Source: CBDFHJ01 sp965247635 (GTDB lineage: Bacteria; Chloroflexota; Dehalococcoidia; Lucifugimonadales; Australimonadaceae). From it: a stretch of DNA of 64,000 nucleotides. The notes beneath the pieces are model-generated. The model ran no database searches. It worked only from the letters and a program-made list of their open reading frames with translations, and was not told the origin of the DNA. Positions 16,592-26,622 of the stretch are shown here, piece after piece. Position numbers and translations under genes: made by a program. Location: NCBI GenBank assembly GCA_965247635.1, contig CBDFHJ010000007.1:310001-374000 (forward strand), written 5' to 3'. How positions within the stretch are numbered: the stretch's first letter is position 1; every line of letters starts with the position of its first letter.

Positions 16592-16972
16592 CTACTGGCC
16601 CAGGCGGGCGATGGCCTCGATCTCGATCTTCAGCTCCGGGCGCACCAGGGCCGAGACCTTGACGAGGGTACTGGCGGGGAGGGCATCACCGAAGACGCAG
16701 TGGCGTATCTGATGGACCTCCATAAGCTTGTCCATCTCTGTGACGTACACCGTCACCCGGACCACGTCGCGCAAGCTTCCGCCCTCCGCCTCCAGTACTC
16801 CTTTCAGCCCTTCCAACACCGATTCCGTCTGGGCCAGAATATCGCCCTGGCTGGCGACGGACTCCTGGGCGGTAAGGCCGGAAACGAACAGCCATTCGCC
16901 GGTCCGGACCGCGTGACAGAAGGCACCGAAGGGCGGGGCCATGTGCGGGTACACGTTGCGCTGAAGGGTCAT
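16592..16972 (-). CDS. RidA/YjgF/YER057c family protein
   Basis: The 126-residue product has the RidA trimer fold: an early FCHAVRTGEWLFVSGLTAQ, ILAQTESVLEGLKGVLEAEG, a RVTVYVTEMDKL strand/helix and the C-terminal VRPELKIEIEAIARL. The usual substrate Arg (R of the CVR..L motif) appears replaced in the ALVRPELKIEIEAIA stretch, so enamine deaminase activity is likely but not certain. It starts 17 bp after the sulfurtransferase stop on the same strand and is probably co-transcribed. Confidence 0.85.
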   Translation of the reverse strand: MTLQRNVYPHMAPPFGAFCHAVRTGEWLFVSGLTAQESVASQGDILAQTESVLEGLKGVLEAEGGSLRDVVRVTVYVTEMDKLMEVHQIRHCVFGDALPASTLVKVSALVRPELKIEIEAIARLGQ

Positions 16973-16989
16973 GGCGTCTCTCGTCCTCC

Positions 16990-17820
16990 TCAAGCAAGCG
17001 TTAAGGGTGTGTCGTCGCGGGTGGCCCACTCGGCCATGGAGCCGTCGTACATGCACACTCGCGGATAGCCCAGGAGGGTCAACACCAGCGCACCGTGCGC
17101 CGCACGGATGCCCCCCTGTCAGTAGGTGTAGACCGATTTGTCGGACGTGACGCCGATCTCCTCCAGCATCGCCCGCATCGTTCCAGCGTCTTTAAAGGTG
17201 TGGTCCGAAGCGTTCATCAAGTTGGCCCACTCCAGGTGCCGAGCGCCGGGGACGTGGCCCCGGCGGGCGTTCCCACGGTCGTTGGTCCCCGTGTACTCCT
17301 CCACGCTCCGGGTGTCCCATACCGCCGCGTCGGGCCGGTCGTATGCTGCTAGCAGGTCGTCTACCGTGGATAGCCATGGCCGCTGGACTCGGGGGGTGAA
17401 CGCGGAGGCGTTCGCTGGAGGCGTAGGCGCGCTCGCCTCGATGGGCCGTCCCTCGGCGCACCACTTACGCCAGCCGCCGTTGAGCACCTTCACGTTGTGG
17501 TGCCCGTAATAGCCCAGCACCCACCAGAGGCGCGCCGCGTTCAGCGAGCGGTTGCTGTCGTAGGCCACCACGAGGGAATCGTCACCCACGCCCAACGGTC
17601 CCATGAGCGTCGCGAGCGCCGCGGGCTCCAGGACGTGCACGGGTGACGTCGCGCTCTTGAGGCGCTGGTCCGGGACACCCACCGCGCCGGGAATGTGGCC
17701 CTTCCGGTAGGCCGGCGGCTCGTCGGCGTCGATGACCCGCACCGATGGATCGTCCAGGTGCGCCGCCAGCCACTCCGTCTCCGCCAGCAGGTCCGGCGCC
17801 GCGTAGCCGTGCTGCGTCAT
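16990..17820 (-). CDS. Two-domain rhodanese sulfurtransferase, candidate selenoprotein (in-frame UGA)
   Basis: The conventional frame stops at a TGA at 17119-17121 after 233 residues. The same frame continues for 42 codons as QGGIRAAHGALVLTLLGYPR, a YDGSMAEWA motif and a normal TGA at 16990. In this family the active-site loop is C-x-x-G-x-R; here it reads U-Q-G-G-I-R, so the UGA is exactly the catalytic Cys. With Sec at 234 the protein has 276 residues, the usual length. The first rhodanese domain (DADEPPAYRKGHIPGAV, YDSNRSLNAARLWW) lacks the Cys, as is normal. An AAGGAG precedes the ATG. The substrate would be thiosulfate or 3-mercaptopyruvate. Without Sec insertion the product would lack its active site. 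Confidence 0.8.
17093..17107 (-). promoter_or_regulatory. Candidate bacterial SECIS hairpin in the sulfurtransferase mRNA
   Basis: Eleven nt after the UGA the mRNA forms CCGUGC-GGC-GCACGG: a perfect 6-bp stem with a 3-nt loop starting with G. The loop begins 18 nt after the UGA. The E. coli fdhF SECIS has a similar upper stem-loop, with its G-bearing loop at about the same distance. The hairpin is embedded in codons for conserved residues (GIRAAHGA), so protein constraint also shapes it. Confidence 0.6.
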
Positions 17821-17854
17821 GGGGGTGTCTCCTTCTTAAGCGATGGCCGAGGGT

Positions 17855-17883
17855 ATTGTTGCCCCCCTTTGCTGGGGTGTCAA
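17855..17883 (-). promoter_or_regulatory. Candidate sigma-70-type promoter of the sulfurtransferase/RidA operon
   Basis: The minus strand reads TTGACA, a 17-base spacer, then AACAAT, ending 35 bases upstream of the start codon. The -35 is perfect and the -10 is weak. Confidence 0.45.
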
Positions 17884-20774
17884 CGCGCTTCGACAAGCTC
17901 AGGGGGTGCGACAGGTACGCGAGCACCGTGAGTCACGATTGTTCCAGCTGCTTGCGCTGGACGGTCTTCCACGGCCCCTTCGGCAAAGAATGTGACCGTG
18001 ATGGTATCGGCGATGCCGACGCTGCTGTACTGTCCATAGTCGAAGTTGCTCGCCAGCTGGTTCAGTGCCTTTGCGTCGAGGTCCCACCGTATCACGCCTT
18101 CGCTGACTCCCACATCTTTGTCGACAAGCACGATCCCTGGCATCGTCACGGTAACCCGGGCCGTGTCCCCGTCCCAGCCACGAGGTAGGGCAGCTCTAAA
18201 TGTCGCCCGGCGCACCCTGTCGTAATACCACTCGACCGGGCTCAATGCCACCAGATCGGTCTCGACCTGCAGGGTGTGGGTCTCTGGACTCGCCACTACG
18301 AAATGGAATACGGCGCCATCCGGCGTGAGGGGACCACCTGTAGGGTACGGAGGCTCCACCAGACCGGCACTGGTCATTCCGTCGTGGGTCATGTTCAGGG
18401 TGACGGTCCAGAGCCCAGGCTGGTCAAGGACAAAATCGTCGGCCGGGTCATAGAAGTAGCCGACGGTATTGGCGCGGCCGCCGAGTGTACGGGCCGTCCC
18501 ATCCGGCGCGGTTACGGTGTACTCAACCAGGCTTGGTAGAGTGGGCATTATCGGTCCTGCAAGGCAGAAGACATCTCCCGTCCCCAAGACCGCTCCGGGG
18601 CGCACTCCCAGGGGCAAGAAGAACATATCGATCTCCCGGCTGGGCACGGTGAAGAGCGGTCCACCGCTGGGTCCGCCGGCCGCACCCTGAAATGGCGGGA
18701 AGCCTCGCGGGCCCACGGAGTCGTCGTCTGGCAGGAGGACCCAACCGGACCCATGAATAGCGTATGCAGCTTGTCCTGAGCTAGCCTCACGAAGGACCCC
18801 TCCTAAGTATTGGAACTTGAAATCGCCCGGCTGATCGCCTTCGATGGGATCGTTGCCCTATTGATGGTGGTAGGCATTATTGAAACGCCAGTAGACTGCT
18901 GGAGGATGCACGCTACTCACGACTTCGACTACACGAACGCCGGGGCGCTGTGCCGACCCATACGTATAGGCCCACAAGTTGATCTCATCGGGATGTCTAC
19001 TCGGGCGCCGGTGGATCGGATCAGGTGCGGTGATAAGTGGCATCTGGCCGACGCGAAGAAACTCGGCAAGCATGGCGGTGCCCCAGCTCGTCTCAGCCTG
19101 CTCCATGGCTAGTCGAACGAGAGGGTGGTCTTCATCCGTGGGCTGGATGCTCGCGGTTACGGCTACCGCGCCGCCAAAACCGTCACCGCGTTCAGCGCCC
19201 CATATGACGTCTCCATTGAAGAAAGGGAATGGCGTGTGGTCAGGCGACAGGTCGGTGAGATCCCTGGCAAGCCCCCATGCCGTCCTGGGTTCGAGAATGC
19301 TTTCGTTCCCGCGCAGGCCGTGGAGGCTAAAGGGAGCGTCCGGGGTAGCGATGACGCTGGTGAAGCGCAGACGTCCGGCCCAAAGGTTTCCATCGGGGTC
19401 GGTGTATCGCGCCTCTATATCGATCCTGTATTCACCGTCTCGCTCAAAGGTGTGCGTTTCGCCGTCCCCGTCCCACCATCCATGTGGGCCAGCGCGACCG
19501 GTGAAGGTCCTCGGGGTAGCTTTGCCGTCGGCTGAGAAGTGTGTGATCGTATAAGTCACATCCGCGGGCACGGCCGGCATGATGGTCAACGTAGGGGCGA
19601 TGCTGTTCCCGACTTCGAAGGGTGTTCCGGGCAGCAACGAGCTCTCGATATCCAGCACATTGGCTACGGTCACGTCGTAGGTGCCGTCAATCAGATAGGT
19701 GTGCCCGAAGATGTCCCTTACGTGGCCTTTGAGGGTGACCACATAGCCACCATCGGAGGGAAACTGGTAGGCGAAGGTGTCTCCATCGCCCTGCAACTGG
19801 GCGATCTCACCGGGGGAGCTCGCTATTCCTCCCGACCGGGGCATCTTTCCGGCGTAGCGCGTCAGCTTCGCTGGGCCGAGCGTATCGGTGTCCCCGTTGG
19901 GATGCTCGATGGTGATCGTCAGATCGCTGTCCGGGAAATCGAAGATGATGGCCGGAGGTCCGGGCGGCTGACCTGAGTCCTCCTGGCCGACCATAGGCAC
20001 AAACGGTTCTAGATGGTAGCTCCACGGGTCGCCATAGCCGTCCAGCCGGGGCACGATTGGGTCGTGGCGCGTGATTACACGAAGTCCGATACCAAAGGTC
20101 AGTGCGTCTTCGCGCGCCCGAACACCACCGCGGGAGCCCTCGCTGATCTCGTCGGCCAGGATAGTGGCGGCCAGGCGCATCGGTGGAGGGTCGCCGACGG
20201 CGAACACGCCAAGCGAGGGCAGGCAGCATCGGTTAGTGCCGAGCAACTGCACGCTGCTGTCCAACCTTAGAGGGCCCTCCCAGGGGCCTGCTGGGCCGAA
20301 GCGAGAGAGTTGCGTGGTGATCTGGTACAGCCCAGTGCGAGCGTCATCAGGGACCTGAAGGTTGGTCTCGAACTCGGCGACCCAGCGCTCACCGTCGTAC
20401 TGCCACGCTAATTCATCGGTACCGCCCAGATCACCTGCGCTTACCCCAATGCCTTCTATGGGGAGCCCTGTCAGAGTCACGTATGGAGAGAAGTTTCCAG
20501 CTAGCAGGTCAAACCTCCCTGTCCCTGTCCGACCCACCTGTCGCCCTTCAGCATCGCCAAGCGGCTCTGCGGCTAAATGCACGGCGGCCGGTGGTGGTGC
20601 AACACTTTCGTCCACCAATAGATACACCCAGCCTGACATAGGCAGTTGCTCGCCAGGGCTCAAGCTTAGCGTCGAAGCTCCGAAGGTACCCTCTATGGCC
20701 CAGCCCACCTGGCCGGCGCGCCCTCCCGTGCCAAAGGCAATCTCCCCAGCCACCGGAGGAACAGGGATGCGCAT
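17880..20774 (-). pseudogene. Large exported beta-rich protein interrupted by an amber codon
   Basis: One frame of 965 codons is interrupted by a single TAG at 18858-18860 (context YHHQ-stop-GNDPIEGDQ) and continues in frame to 17880. The protein is rich in Gly, Pro, Thr and Asp, and has several immunoglobulin- or beta-sandwich-like stretches (GDTFAYQFPSDGGYVVTLKG, RDGEYRIDIEARYTDPDGN, PGLWTVTLNM), consistent with an extracellular beta-repeat protein. No signal peptide is present; its ATG overlaps the stop of the upstream lipoprotein gene by 4 bp. The last residues (PPELVEAR) are encoded by a fragment of the dispersed CTTCGACAAGCTCAGG repeat, so the original 3' end may be altered. No named family recognised. 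Confidence 0.55.
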
Positions 20775-21974
20775 CAGGAGACCCCAGGCGCGACTTCAAA
20801 CGTGTCCCCGACACCTCGCTCGGCCACCAAGATAGCTTTCCCTGTAGTGTCCTGTTTAATCAATACGTGCGTGCCCGGATGACCAGCCACTTCGGCCTCG
20901 AATGCTCCTTGCGGGTCGGCGTTCAATATGACGAAATCGCCCAGCTCTGTATTCCCTACGAGCACCTCCGCATTAGGTGGAACGGCACCAGCCTCTGCCG
21001 TAATCTGCGCTCGTCGAGCGATGTTGTCGTAGGCCACGGCAATCAGCCGGGTATCCGGCGCGGACAGGATGCGGGTTGAGTCGATGGCCGAGAGATAGTT
21101 CCAGCTCTCTCCAAGTCCCTCGGGCTCTTCGGCGAAAGCGGTCAATGAGGGAGGCGTACTCGTAAGGGGCTCGGTGAGCCGGAAAACCTCGATATCGTCG
21201 ATGCGGATCTCGGAGTCGCCATGTGACCAGAAACCGATCGTTCCTTGGAGGAAGGGGTCTTCATCGGTCACGTCCAACTCCATCTCTCCGTCCACAAACA
21301 CCTGGAGGTGTCCTCCAAAGCCTTTGATCTCCACCGTGTGCCAGGCGTTCGGACGACGGAACATCCCTCTCCACGAGATGCTACTGAAGGAACCATTAAC
21401 CTCTGTGTCAAGGATAAGTCCGCCTTCATAGAAGGCGATGGAGTAACGCCCTGGGGGGGGCTTGCGATTGCCGATAGGTGGTATCCACGGCGCCTGAACG
21501 CACCTTGAGACGGAACTTGAACGCATAATTGGTCCAGTCACTTCCCTCCCAGAAGGTTGCCGAGTTAAGGTCTCGACCAAGCAGAACGGTGTTGCCATCC
21601 TCCTCGGAAACCTGCCAGCCGGCCCCCAGCCCCCAATCCTGGGCGAGGCCGTCTTCGAAGTCCTCGCTGTAGAGGAGTTCGCTTGGAATTGGTGTGCGGC
21701 CCGGCGAGGAGGTGGGTGTGCTCGTTGGCGTCGGTGTTGGTCCCAGGGTTGAAAGGAGCAGCGAAGTAGCGGTGGGTGTAGGGGTGGTTGGTGAGGGTGT
21801 CGAAGTAGGCGTAGACGAGGGGGTCAGGGTCGAAACGTCTGTGGGTGTCGGCCCAGCGCCTTGACACGCCGCGAGCAGCAGGCTGAGGAACACAAGGGGC
21901 GCCAGGATGTACCAAGAGCGTACGTTTGTTAGAAAAGGTGATTGCTGACCAGCATCTCTCTCAAGTAGGACCAT
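20774..21974 (-). pseudogene. Lipoprotein with LamG-like domain, frameshifted at a C8 tract
   Basis: The N-terminal part has a signal peptide with lipobox (FLSLLLAAC, Cys near residue 37), a long Pro/Thr/Ser spacer (about residues 40-95), then YSEDFEDGLAQDWGLGAGW, the start of a concanavalin/LamG-like fold. In the next frame the same domain continues (PGRYSIAFYEGGLILDTEVN, WHTVEIKGFGGHLQVFVDGE, GTIGFWSHGDSEIRIDDIEVF), followed by a C-terminal beta domain. The two frames join at a run of eight G (plus strand 21453-21460); seven would restore the frame. It resembles family-16-type 3-keto-disaccharide hydrolase/glucanase lectin folds without clear catalytic residues. Confidence 0.6.
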
Positions 21975-22180
21975 GACCCGCGAATCGTACTCCCTAAGCT
22001 AAGCCAACGCCACTTGCGCCAGCTTCGAAACCTAGATGTAGATGGGGTTGGTCGATGGCCATTCGAGAGGGGCATTTCCAAAGTTAGGGTAGCGGCAAAA
22101 TTGCGCGTCGTTTATCACCATGAACGGGGAACATGTGGACCGTTCGTCCGAGGCCAGTAGAGGTCTGATGGCTTCGCGTG

Positions 22181-23548
22181 GAGGTTACGTCAATAGGTGT
22201 GTAAACGACATCAGGCGGCGATCTTCTCAGCCGTTGATTCAATGGCGATTCCATCCGCATACTGTGCACCGAGATAGACGTCTTCGATCAACTCAGGGGC
22301 CTTCAGACGCCTGAAGCGCTGTTCGGCGACCATCAACACTTTCCAGATCACCGCTATCGCCCGATCGACCCTCTTGTAGCGCTTGGCGGCATCGGTCCGA
22401 AGCCTGAGGGCCGCGAAGGGTGATTCTACAGGGTTCGTCGTGCGAAGGTGCCCCCAGTGCTCCTTTGGGAAGTCATAGAAGGTGACCGTGCGGTCCCAGT
22501 CCCGCTCCAAGGCCTCTGAGGCCGCCTCGTAGGAATGGTCGCCGCACCACCTGGTGAACACCGTCCTGAGCCGCTCAGCCTCTGTCCGAGTCGGCGCGTA
22601 GGGGATAGTACGCAGCATGAGCTTGGCCTGGTCCTGTTGTCGCTTTGGAAGCTTGGCGAGCACGTTTACGATCTTGTGGTTCCAGCAGCGTTGCTCTGCC
22701 GCCTGCGGATAGACGTTGCGCAGAGCTCCCCAGATGCCCAGGTGTCCGTCCCCAACCACCAGCCTCGGGCACTCCAGCCCGCGGCGCCTCATGTCCCTGA
22801 GCACATCGGACCAGTTCTCTGTGGACTCCCTGTATCCGGGAACAGCGCTCACCACCACCTTGCTCCCGTCGCTCAGGGCCGCCACCACCACCAGTACTGC
22901 CGCCTTCTCCTTCTCAAGACCAGCCTTGACGTAGACTCCATCCACCCACATGTAGACCACTTCCAGGTCATCTAGGGGCCGGCTGCGCCATTGGGCAAGC
23001 TCATCGTTCCACTTGGACTTCAACCGGGCCACCGTGCTCGCCGATACCGGTGCGTCCTCTCCCAGCAGCCCCCGCAAAGCCAGATCGAAGTCGCCTTCGG
23101 ATAGACCGTGCAGGTACAGCTCGGGGATCAACTCAGCAACCTTCCTGGTCCTGTTGACGAACAGCGGCAGCAGCCGGCTCTCGAACTGCTCCTCGGTATC
23201 GCGGACTCGCGGCCGCCTCAGCTGTATCGTTCCCGAACTCAGCGTAAGCCTCCGGGCTCTGCCGTATCCGTTCCGATAGCCGGTATCGTTGTCCGAGTCG
23301 GATCTGAGCGCCGACTTCGCCCTTCCCAGAAACGCCGTCACCTCCTCCTCCAGCAACTCCTGGATCAGCCTCTGGACCTGGCTTCGCACCCAATCCTCCA
23401 ACTGCTCCCACTCCGGCCTTGACTCCGACCTACTCTCAGTGCTTTCCTTCCTCATGGGCGGTCTATCTCCTCTCTTGGGCCTCGAGCCCGTGTTGTTCAG
23501 AGAGAGGGTACACCGCCTGACTGTTTACACACTTTTTGAAGATACCTC
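22181..23548 (-). mobile_element. IS256-family insertion sequence, copy 1
   Basis: The 1368-bp element has 26-bp imperfect inverted ends (GAGGTTACGTCAATAG... and GAGGTATCTTCAAAAA..., both running into GTGTGTAAAC). It is flanked by an 8-bp target duplication TTCGCGTG at 22173-22180 and 23549-23556, as expected of the family. It contains one transposase gene and looks complete. It lies between the decayed lipoprotein gene and glyS. Confidence 0.95.
22211..23455 (-). CDS. IS256-family (Mutator-type) transposase, copy 1
   Basis: The 414-residue product has the family length, the N-terminal helix-turn-helix region, and a DDE core with MWVDGVYVKAGLEKEK, LVVGDGHLGIWGAL followed by QRCWNHKIVNVLAKLP (C/H motif of this family) and the C-terminal TNPVESPFAALRLRTDAAK glutamate region. 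It differs from the copy at 44960 at only six residues. The ATG is preceded by AGGAG. Confidence 0.95.
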   Translation of the reverse strand: MRKESTESRSESRPEWEQLEDWVRSQVQRLIQELLEEEVTAFLGRAKSALRSDSDNDTGYRNGYGRARRLTLSSGTIQLRRPRVRDTEEQFESRLLPLFVNRTRKVAELIPELYLHGLSEGDFDLALRGLLGEDAPVSASTVARLKSKWNDELAQWRSRPLDDLEVVYMWVDGVYVKAGLEKEKAAVLVVVAALSDGSKVVVSAVPGYRESTENWSDVLRDMRRRGLECPRLVVGDGHLGIWGALRNVYPQAAEQRCWNHKIVNVLAKLPKRQQDQAKLMLRTIPYAPTRTEAERLRTVFTRWCGDHSYEAASEALERDWDRTVTFYDFPKEHWGHLRTTNPVESPFAALRLRTDAAKRYKRVDRAIAVIWKVLMVAEQRFRRLKAPELIEDVYLGAQYADGIAIESTAEKIAA

Positions 23549-23611
23549 TTCGCGTGGGTTAACCGCCTGCGGTATACTCGTCGGCACGGCCATCACCACG
23601 CGGAGGCGTCC

Positions 23612-24964
23612 ATGACCCAGCAGCGATACCTGGCCCAGGTAGAGATGCCCAAGCTCGTTTCCCTGGCCAAGCGCCGGGGGTTCGTTTATCCAGCCAGCGA
23701 GATATACGGCGGCATCGGCTCCACGTGGGACTACGGACCGTTGGGCGTGCAACTCCAGCGCAATATTAAGGATGCCTGGTGGAAGGCCATGGTCCAGGAC
23801 CGGGACGATATCGTGGGCTTGGATAGTGCGATCATACAAAACCCCCAGGTCTGGCGGTCCAGCGGCCATGCCGAGGGGTTTACCGATCCACTGGTGGAGT
23901 GCACCCAGTGCCACCTGCGGTTTCGGGCGGGCCAGATCGAGGAGCCGGGTAAGTGCCCAGAGTGCGGTGGTGCACTCACTGAGGCACGCCAGTTCAATCT
24001 AATGTTCAAGACGCTCATGGGCCCGGTGGAGGACACGGCCAATGAGGTGTGGCTGCGGCCGGAGACGGCCCAAGGCATCTTCATCAACTTCGCCAACGTA
24101 GTTACCTCCACGCGTATGAAGCTGCCCTTCGGCATCGCCCAGATTGGTAAGTCGTTTCGCAACGAGATCACCCCTGGCAACTTCATCTTCCGCACCCGCG
24201 AGTTCGAGCAGATGGAGATGGAGTTCTTTGTAAAGCCCGGTGAGGACGAGGAGTGGCACGCTTACTGGATCAAGGAGCGCTTTCAGTGGTTCATTGACCT
24301 GGGGGTGCGTCCTGAGAACCTACGTATCCGGCCCCACGAGGCCGACGAGCTCTCGCACTACTCCAAGGCTACTTCGGACATCGAGTACAAGTTCCCCTGG
24401 GGCTGGGGCGAGCTGGAGGGCATCGCCAACCGGACCGATTTTGACCTGCGCCGTCACGCCGAGTTCAGTGGCCAGGACCTCACGTACTTCGACCAGGAGA
24501 CCAGCAGCCGCTACTACCCCTACGTCGTCGAGCCCGCCCTCGGCGTGGCCCGGACCATGCTGATGCTCATGGTCGACGCTTACGACGAGGAGCCGCCTAG
24601 CACCGCCACCGAGGAGCCCCGCGTGGTGCTGCGGTTTCACCCGGATGTGGCGCCGGTGAAGGTGGCCGTCCTTCCCCTGAGCCGCAACGCGAAGCTGGTG
24701 CCCACGGCCCAGGAGGTGTACGCCCAGGTCCGTCGTCACCTGCCCGCCATGTACGACGACGCCCAGTCCATCGGCCGGCGCTACCGCCGGCAGGACGAGG
24801 TCGGCACGCCCCTCTGCGTTACCGTCGACTTCCAGACGGTGGAGGAGGACCAGGCAGTGACCATCCGCCACCGCGACACCATGGCGCAGGTGCGCGTACC
24901 CATCGCCGACCTAGTGCCCGCGCTCACCGAGCAACTGCGCGGCATGGGGTCGACGCGAGTGTAG
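23612..24964 (+). CDS. glyS: Glycyl-tRNA synthetase (alpha2 type)
   Basis: The 450-residue protein charges tRNA-Gly. It shows class II synthetase motifs: motif 1 region EIYGGIGSTWDYGPLGV, motif 2 (IGKSFRNEITPGNFIFRTREF) and motif 3 (VVEPALGVARTMLMLM). A C4 zinc cluster lies in CTQCHLRF...CPECGGALTEA. The C-terminal anticodon-binding domain (APVKVAVLPLSRNAK) is complete. It starts 55 bp downstream of the IS256 target duplication, so its upstream region now begins inside the element's right end. A TATACT box at 23572-23577 could be the -10. Confidence 0.95.
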   Translation: MTQQRYLAQVEMPKLVSLAKRRGFVYPASEIYGGIGSTWDYGPLGVQLQRNIKDAWWKAMVQDRDDIVGLDSAIIQNPQVWRSSGHAEGFTDPLVECTQCHLRFRAGQIEEPGKCPECGGALTEARQFNLMFKTLMGPVEDTANEVWLRPETAQGIFINFANVVTSTRMKLPFGIAQIGKSFRNEITPGNFIFRTREFEQMEMEFFVKPGEDEEWHAYWIKERFQWFIDLGVRPENLRIRPHEADELSHYSKATSDIEYKFPWGWGELEGIANRTDFDLRRHAEFSGQDLTYFDQETSSRYYPYVVEPALGVARTMLMLMVDAYDEEPPSTATEEPRVVLRFHPDVAPVKVAVLPLSRNAKLVPTAQEVYAQVRRHLPAMYDDAQSIGRRYRRQDEVGTPLCVTVDFQTVEEDQAVTIRHRDTMAQVRVPIADLVPALTEQLRGMGSTRV

Positions 24965-25058
24965 CGTGCATACCGTCATTCGAGTCCCGATTCAGCGGCG
25001 TGACAAAGTAACCCGCGCCACCTAGCGTGGACGGAAATCCACCTGCTACCCTACCCCC

Positions 25059-26363
25059 ATGCGCGTCCTGCACCTGTCCGATGTCCACATAGGGGTCGAG
25101 AACTATGGCCGGCCCGCCACCCAGGCCGACCTGGACGCGCTGACCTCCTCCTTCGCTCCTGGCGTGGACCGCGGTCAATACCTGGGTGTCTCCACCCGGC
25201 TGCTCGACTTCCTGGCCACGCTGGACGAGGCCGTGGAGCACGCGCTGAACAACGGCGTCGACCTAGTCCTCTTCGCCGGCGACGCCTACAAGGCTCGCGA
25301 CCCCAGCCAGACCCACCAGCGCGAGTTCGCCCGCCGTATCGCTCGCATGGCCCAGTCGGGTATCGCGGTGTTCATCACGGTCGGCAACCACGACCTGCCC
25401 CACGTGGCCAACCGGGCCACGGCGGTGGAGATCTTCCCTACCCTTCAGGTGGCGAACGTCACCGTGGGCGACACGCTGAAGACGCACCGAGTGCCGACGC
25501 GGGCCGGCGACGTTCAGGTGGTGGCGCTGCCGTGGGTCCGCATCGGCAGCTTCATGGCCCGGGACGAGACGCGCAACCTGACCATGGAGCAGGTCACGCG
25601 CGAGGTGGAGGGACGGCTCACGAGCCTGCTTCAGGCGGAGGTCGAGGGCCTCGACCCGTCGCTTCCTGCGCTGCTGTGCGGCCACGTCACCGTCTCGGGC
25701 GCCGTGACTTCGTCGGAGCGCAGCATGATGCTGGGCACCGACCACGTGCTGGGCCTGGGCACGCTAGCCGACCCCGCTTTCGACTACGTGGCGCTGGGCC
25801 ACGTTCACAAACACCAGGTCCTATCGCAGCACCCGCTGGTGGTGTACTCCGGCAGCCTCCAGCGCATCGACTTCTCCGAAGAGAAGGACACCAAGGGGTT
25901 CTGTGTCTTCGAGCTGGACCCGGCTAAGCCTCGGGGCGAGCGAGTGCACGGCTTCCGGTTCCAGCCGGTAGCCGCCCGTCCCATGCTGACGGTGGACGTG
26001 CGCGCCCGGCAGGCCGAGGACCCCACGGAGGCCACGCTGGCGGCTATCGGCCGGCATGATGCCGATGGACTGGAGGGCGCCATCGTGCGCGTGCGCGTGG
26101 AGATGTCCGCCGAGATGGAGCCCGCCTTCCGCGAGGCGGCGGTGCGCCAGGCATTGGCTCCAGCCCACTACGTCGCCGGCATCGAGCGGCAGGTCCGGCG
26201 CGAGGCGCGTACCCGCTTGGGCGCGGAGGCCGCGGAGTCGTTGACACCCATGCAAGCGGTACGGCACTACCTGGAGTCGCGCAATGTGCCCGAAGACCGC
26301 GAGCGCCTGCTCATGGAGTACGCCGAACGCTTGCTGCACGAGGAGATGGAGGGGGAGGAGTAA
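25059..26363 (+). CDS. sbcD: SbcD/Mre11-like DNA repair exonuclease
   Basis: The 434-residue product is a calcineurin-type phosphoesterase: LHLSDVHIG (D8, H10), LVLFAGDAYKARDP, ITVGNHDLP, LLCGHVTVSG and DYVALGHVHKHQ carry the metal ligands in order. Length and C-terminal domain fit SbcD, which works with the SMC-like ATPase SbcC. No sbcC follows, so the partner must be elsewhere or this is a stand-alone homologue. Confidence 0.85.
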   Translation: MRVLHLSDVHIGVENYGRPATQADLDALTSSFAPGVDRGQYLGVSTRLLDFLATLDEAVEHALNNGVDLVLFAGDAYKARDPSQTHQREFARRIARMAQSGIAVFITVGNHDLPHVANRATAVEIFPTLQVANVTVGDTLKTHRVPTRAGDVQVVALPWVRIGSFMARDETRNLTMEQVTREVEGRLTSLLQAEVEGLDPSLPALLCGHVTVSGAVTSSERSMMLGTDHVLGLGTLADPAFDYVALGHVHKHQVLSQHPLVVYSGSLQRIDFSEEKDTKGFCVFELDPAKPRGERVHGFRFQPVAARPMLTVDVRARQAEDPTEATLAAIGRHDADGLEGAIVRVRVEMSAEMEPAFREAAVRQALAPAHYVAGIERQVRREARTRLGAEAAESLTPMQAVRHYLESRNVPEDRERLLMEYAERLLHEEMEGEE

Positions 26364-26423
26364 CCCCTCTTTACCCTGGGAGGGTTGCGATTACCGATTC
26401 AGGACGGTGTCTTGAACCGGCCG

Positions 26424-26622
26424 CTAGCGTCCTGAGTCGTAAGTTCATTCAATTACTAAGGGTGAGTGGTTAGGATGATAAGTTCCCGTTCATGGTTCGA
26501 CAAGCTCACCACGAACGGGGATAATCCGCTCGTCCTGTCCGATGATGCTTCGCTCATCGAGACTCCTGACGAAGTCGGAGAGCTTGTCAAAGGATGAACG
26601 GATTAGTGACTCGGGATACTAG
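26424..26622. repeat. MITE-like dispersed element, copy B
   Basis: This 199-bp copy has recognisable inverted ends: CTAGCGTCCTGAGTCGTAAG then TTCATTCAA on the left, and on the right, read inward, CTAGTATCCCGAGTCACTAA then TCCGTTCATCC. The core contains GTTCATGGTTCGACAAGCTC and ACGAACGGGG. The right-hand CTAG provides the TAG stop (26619-26621) of the LLM oxidoreductase gene. Confidence 0.7.

Noticed and set aside
18858..18860. Pyrrolysine coding at the TAG in the large exported protein
   Set aside because: No homology supports a special residue here, the adjoining gene is also frameshifted, and no pyl genes are seen. A nonsense mutation is simpler.
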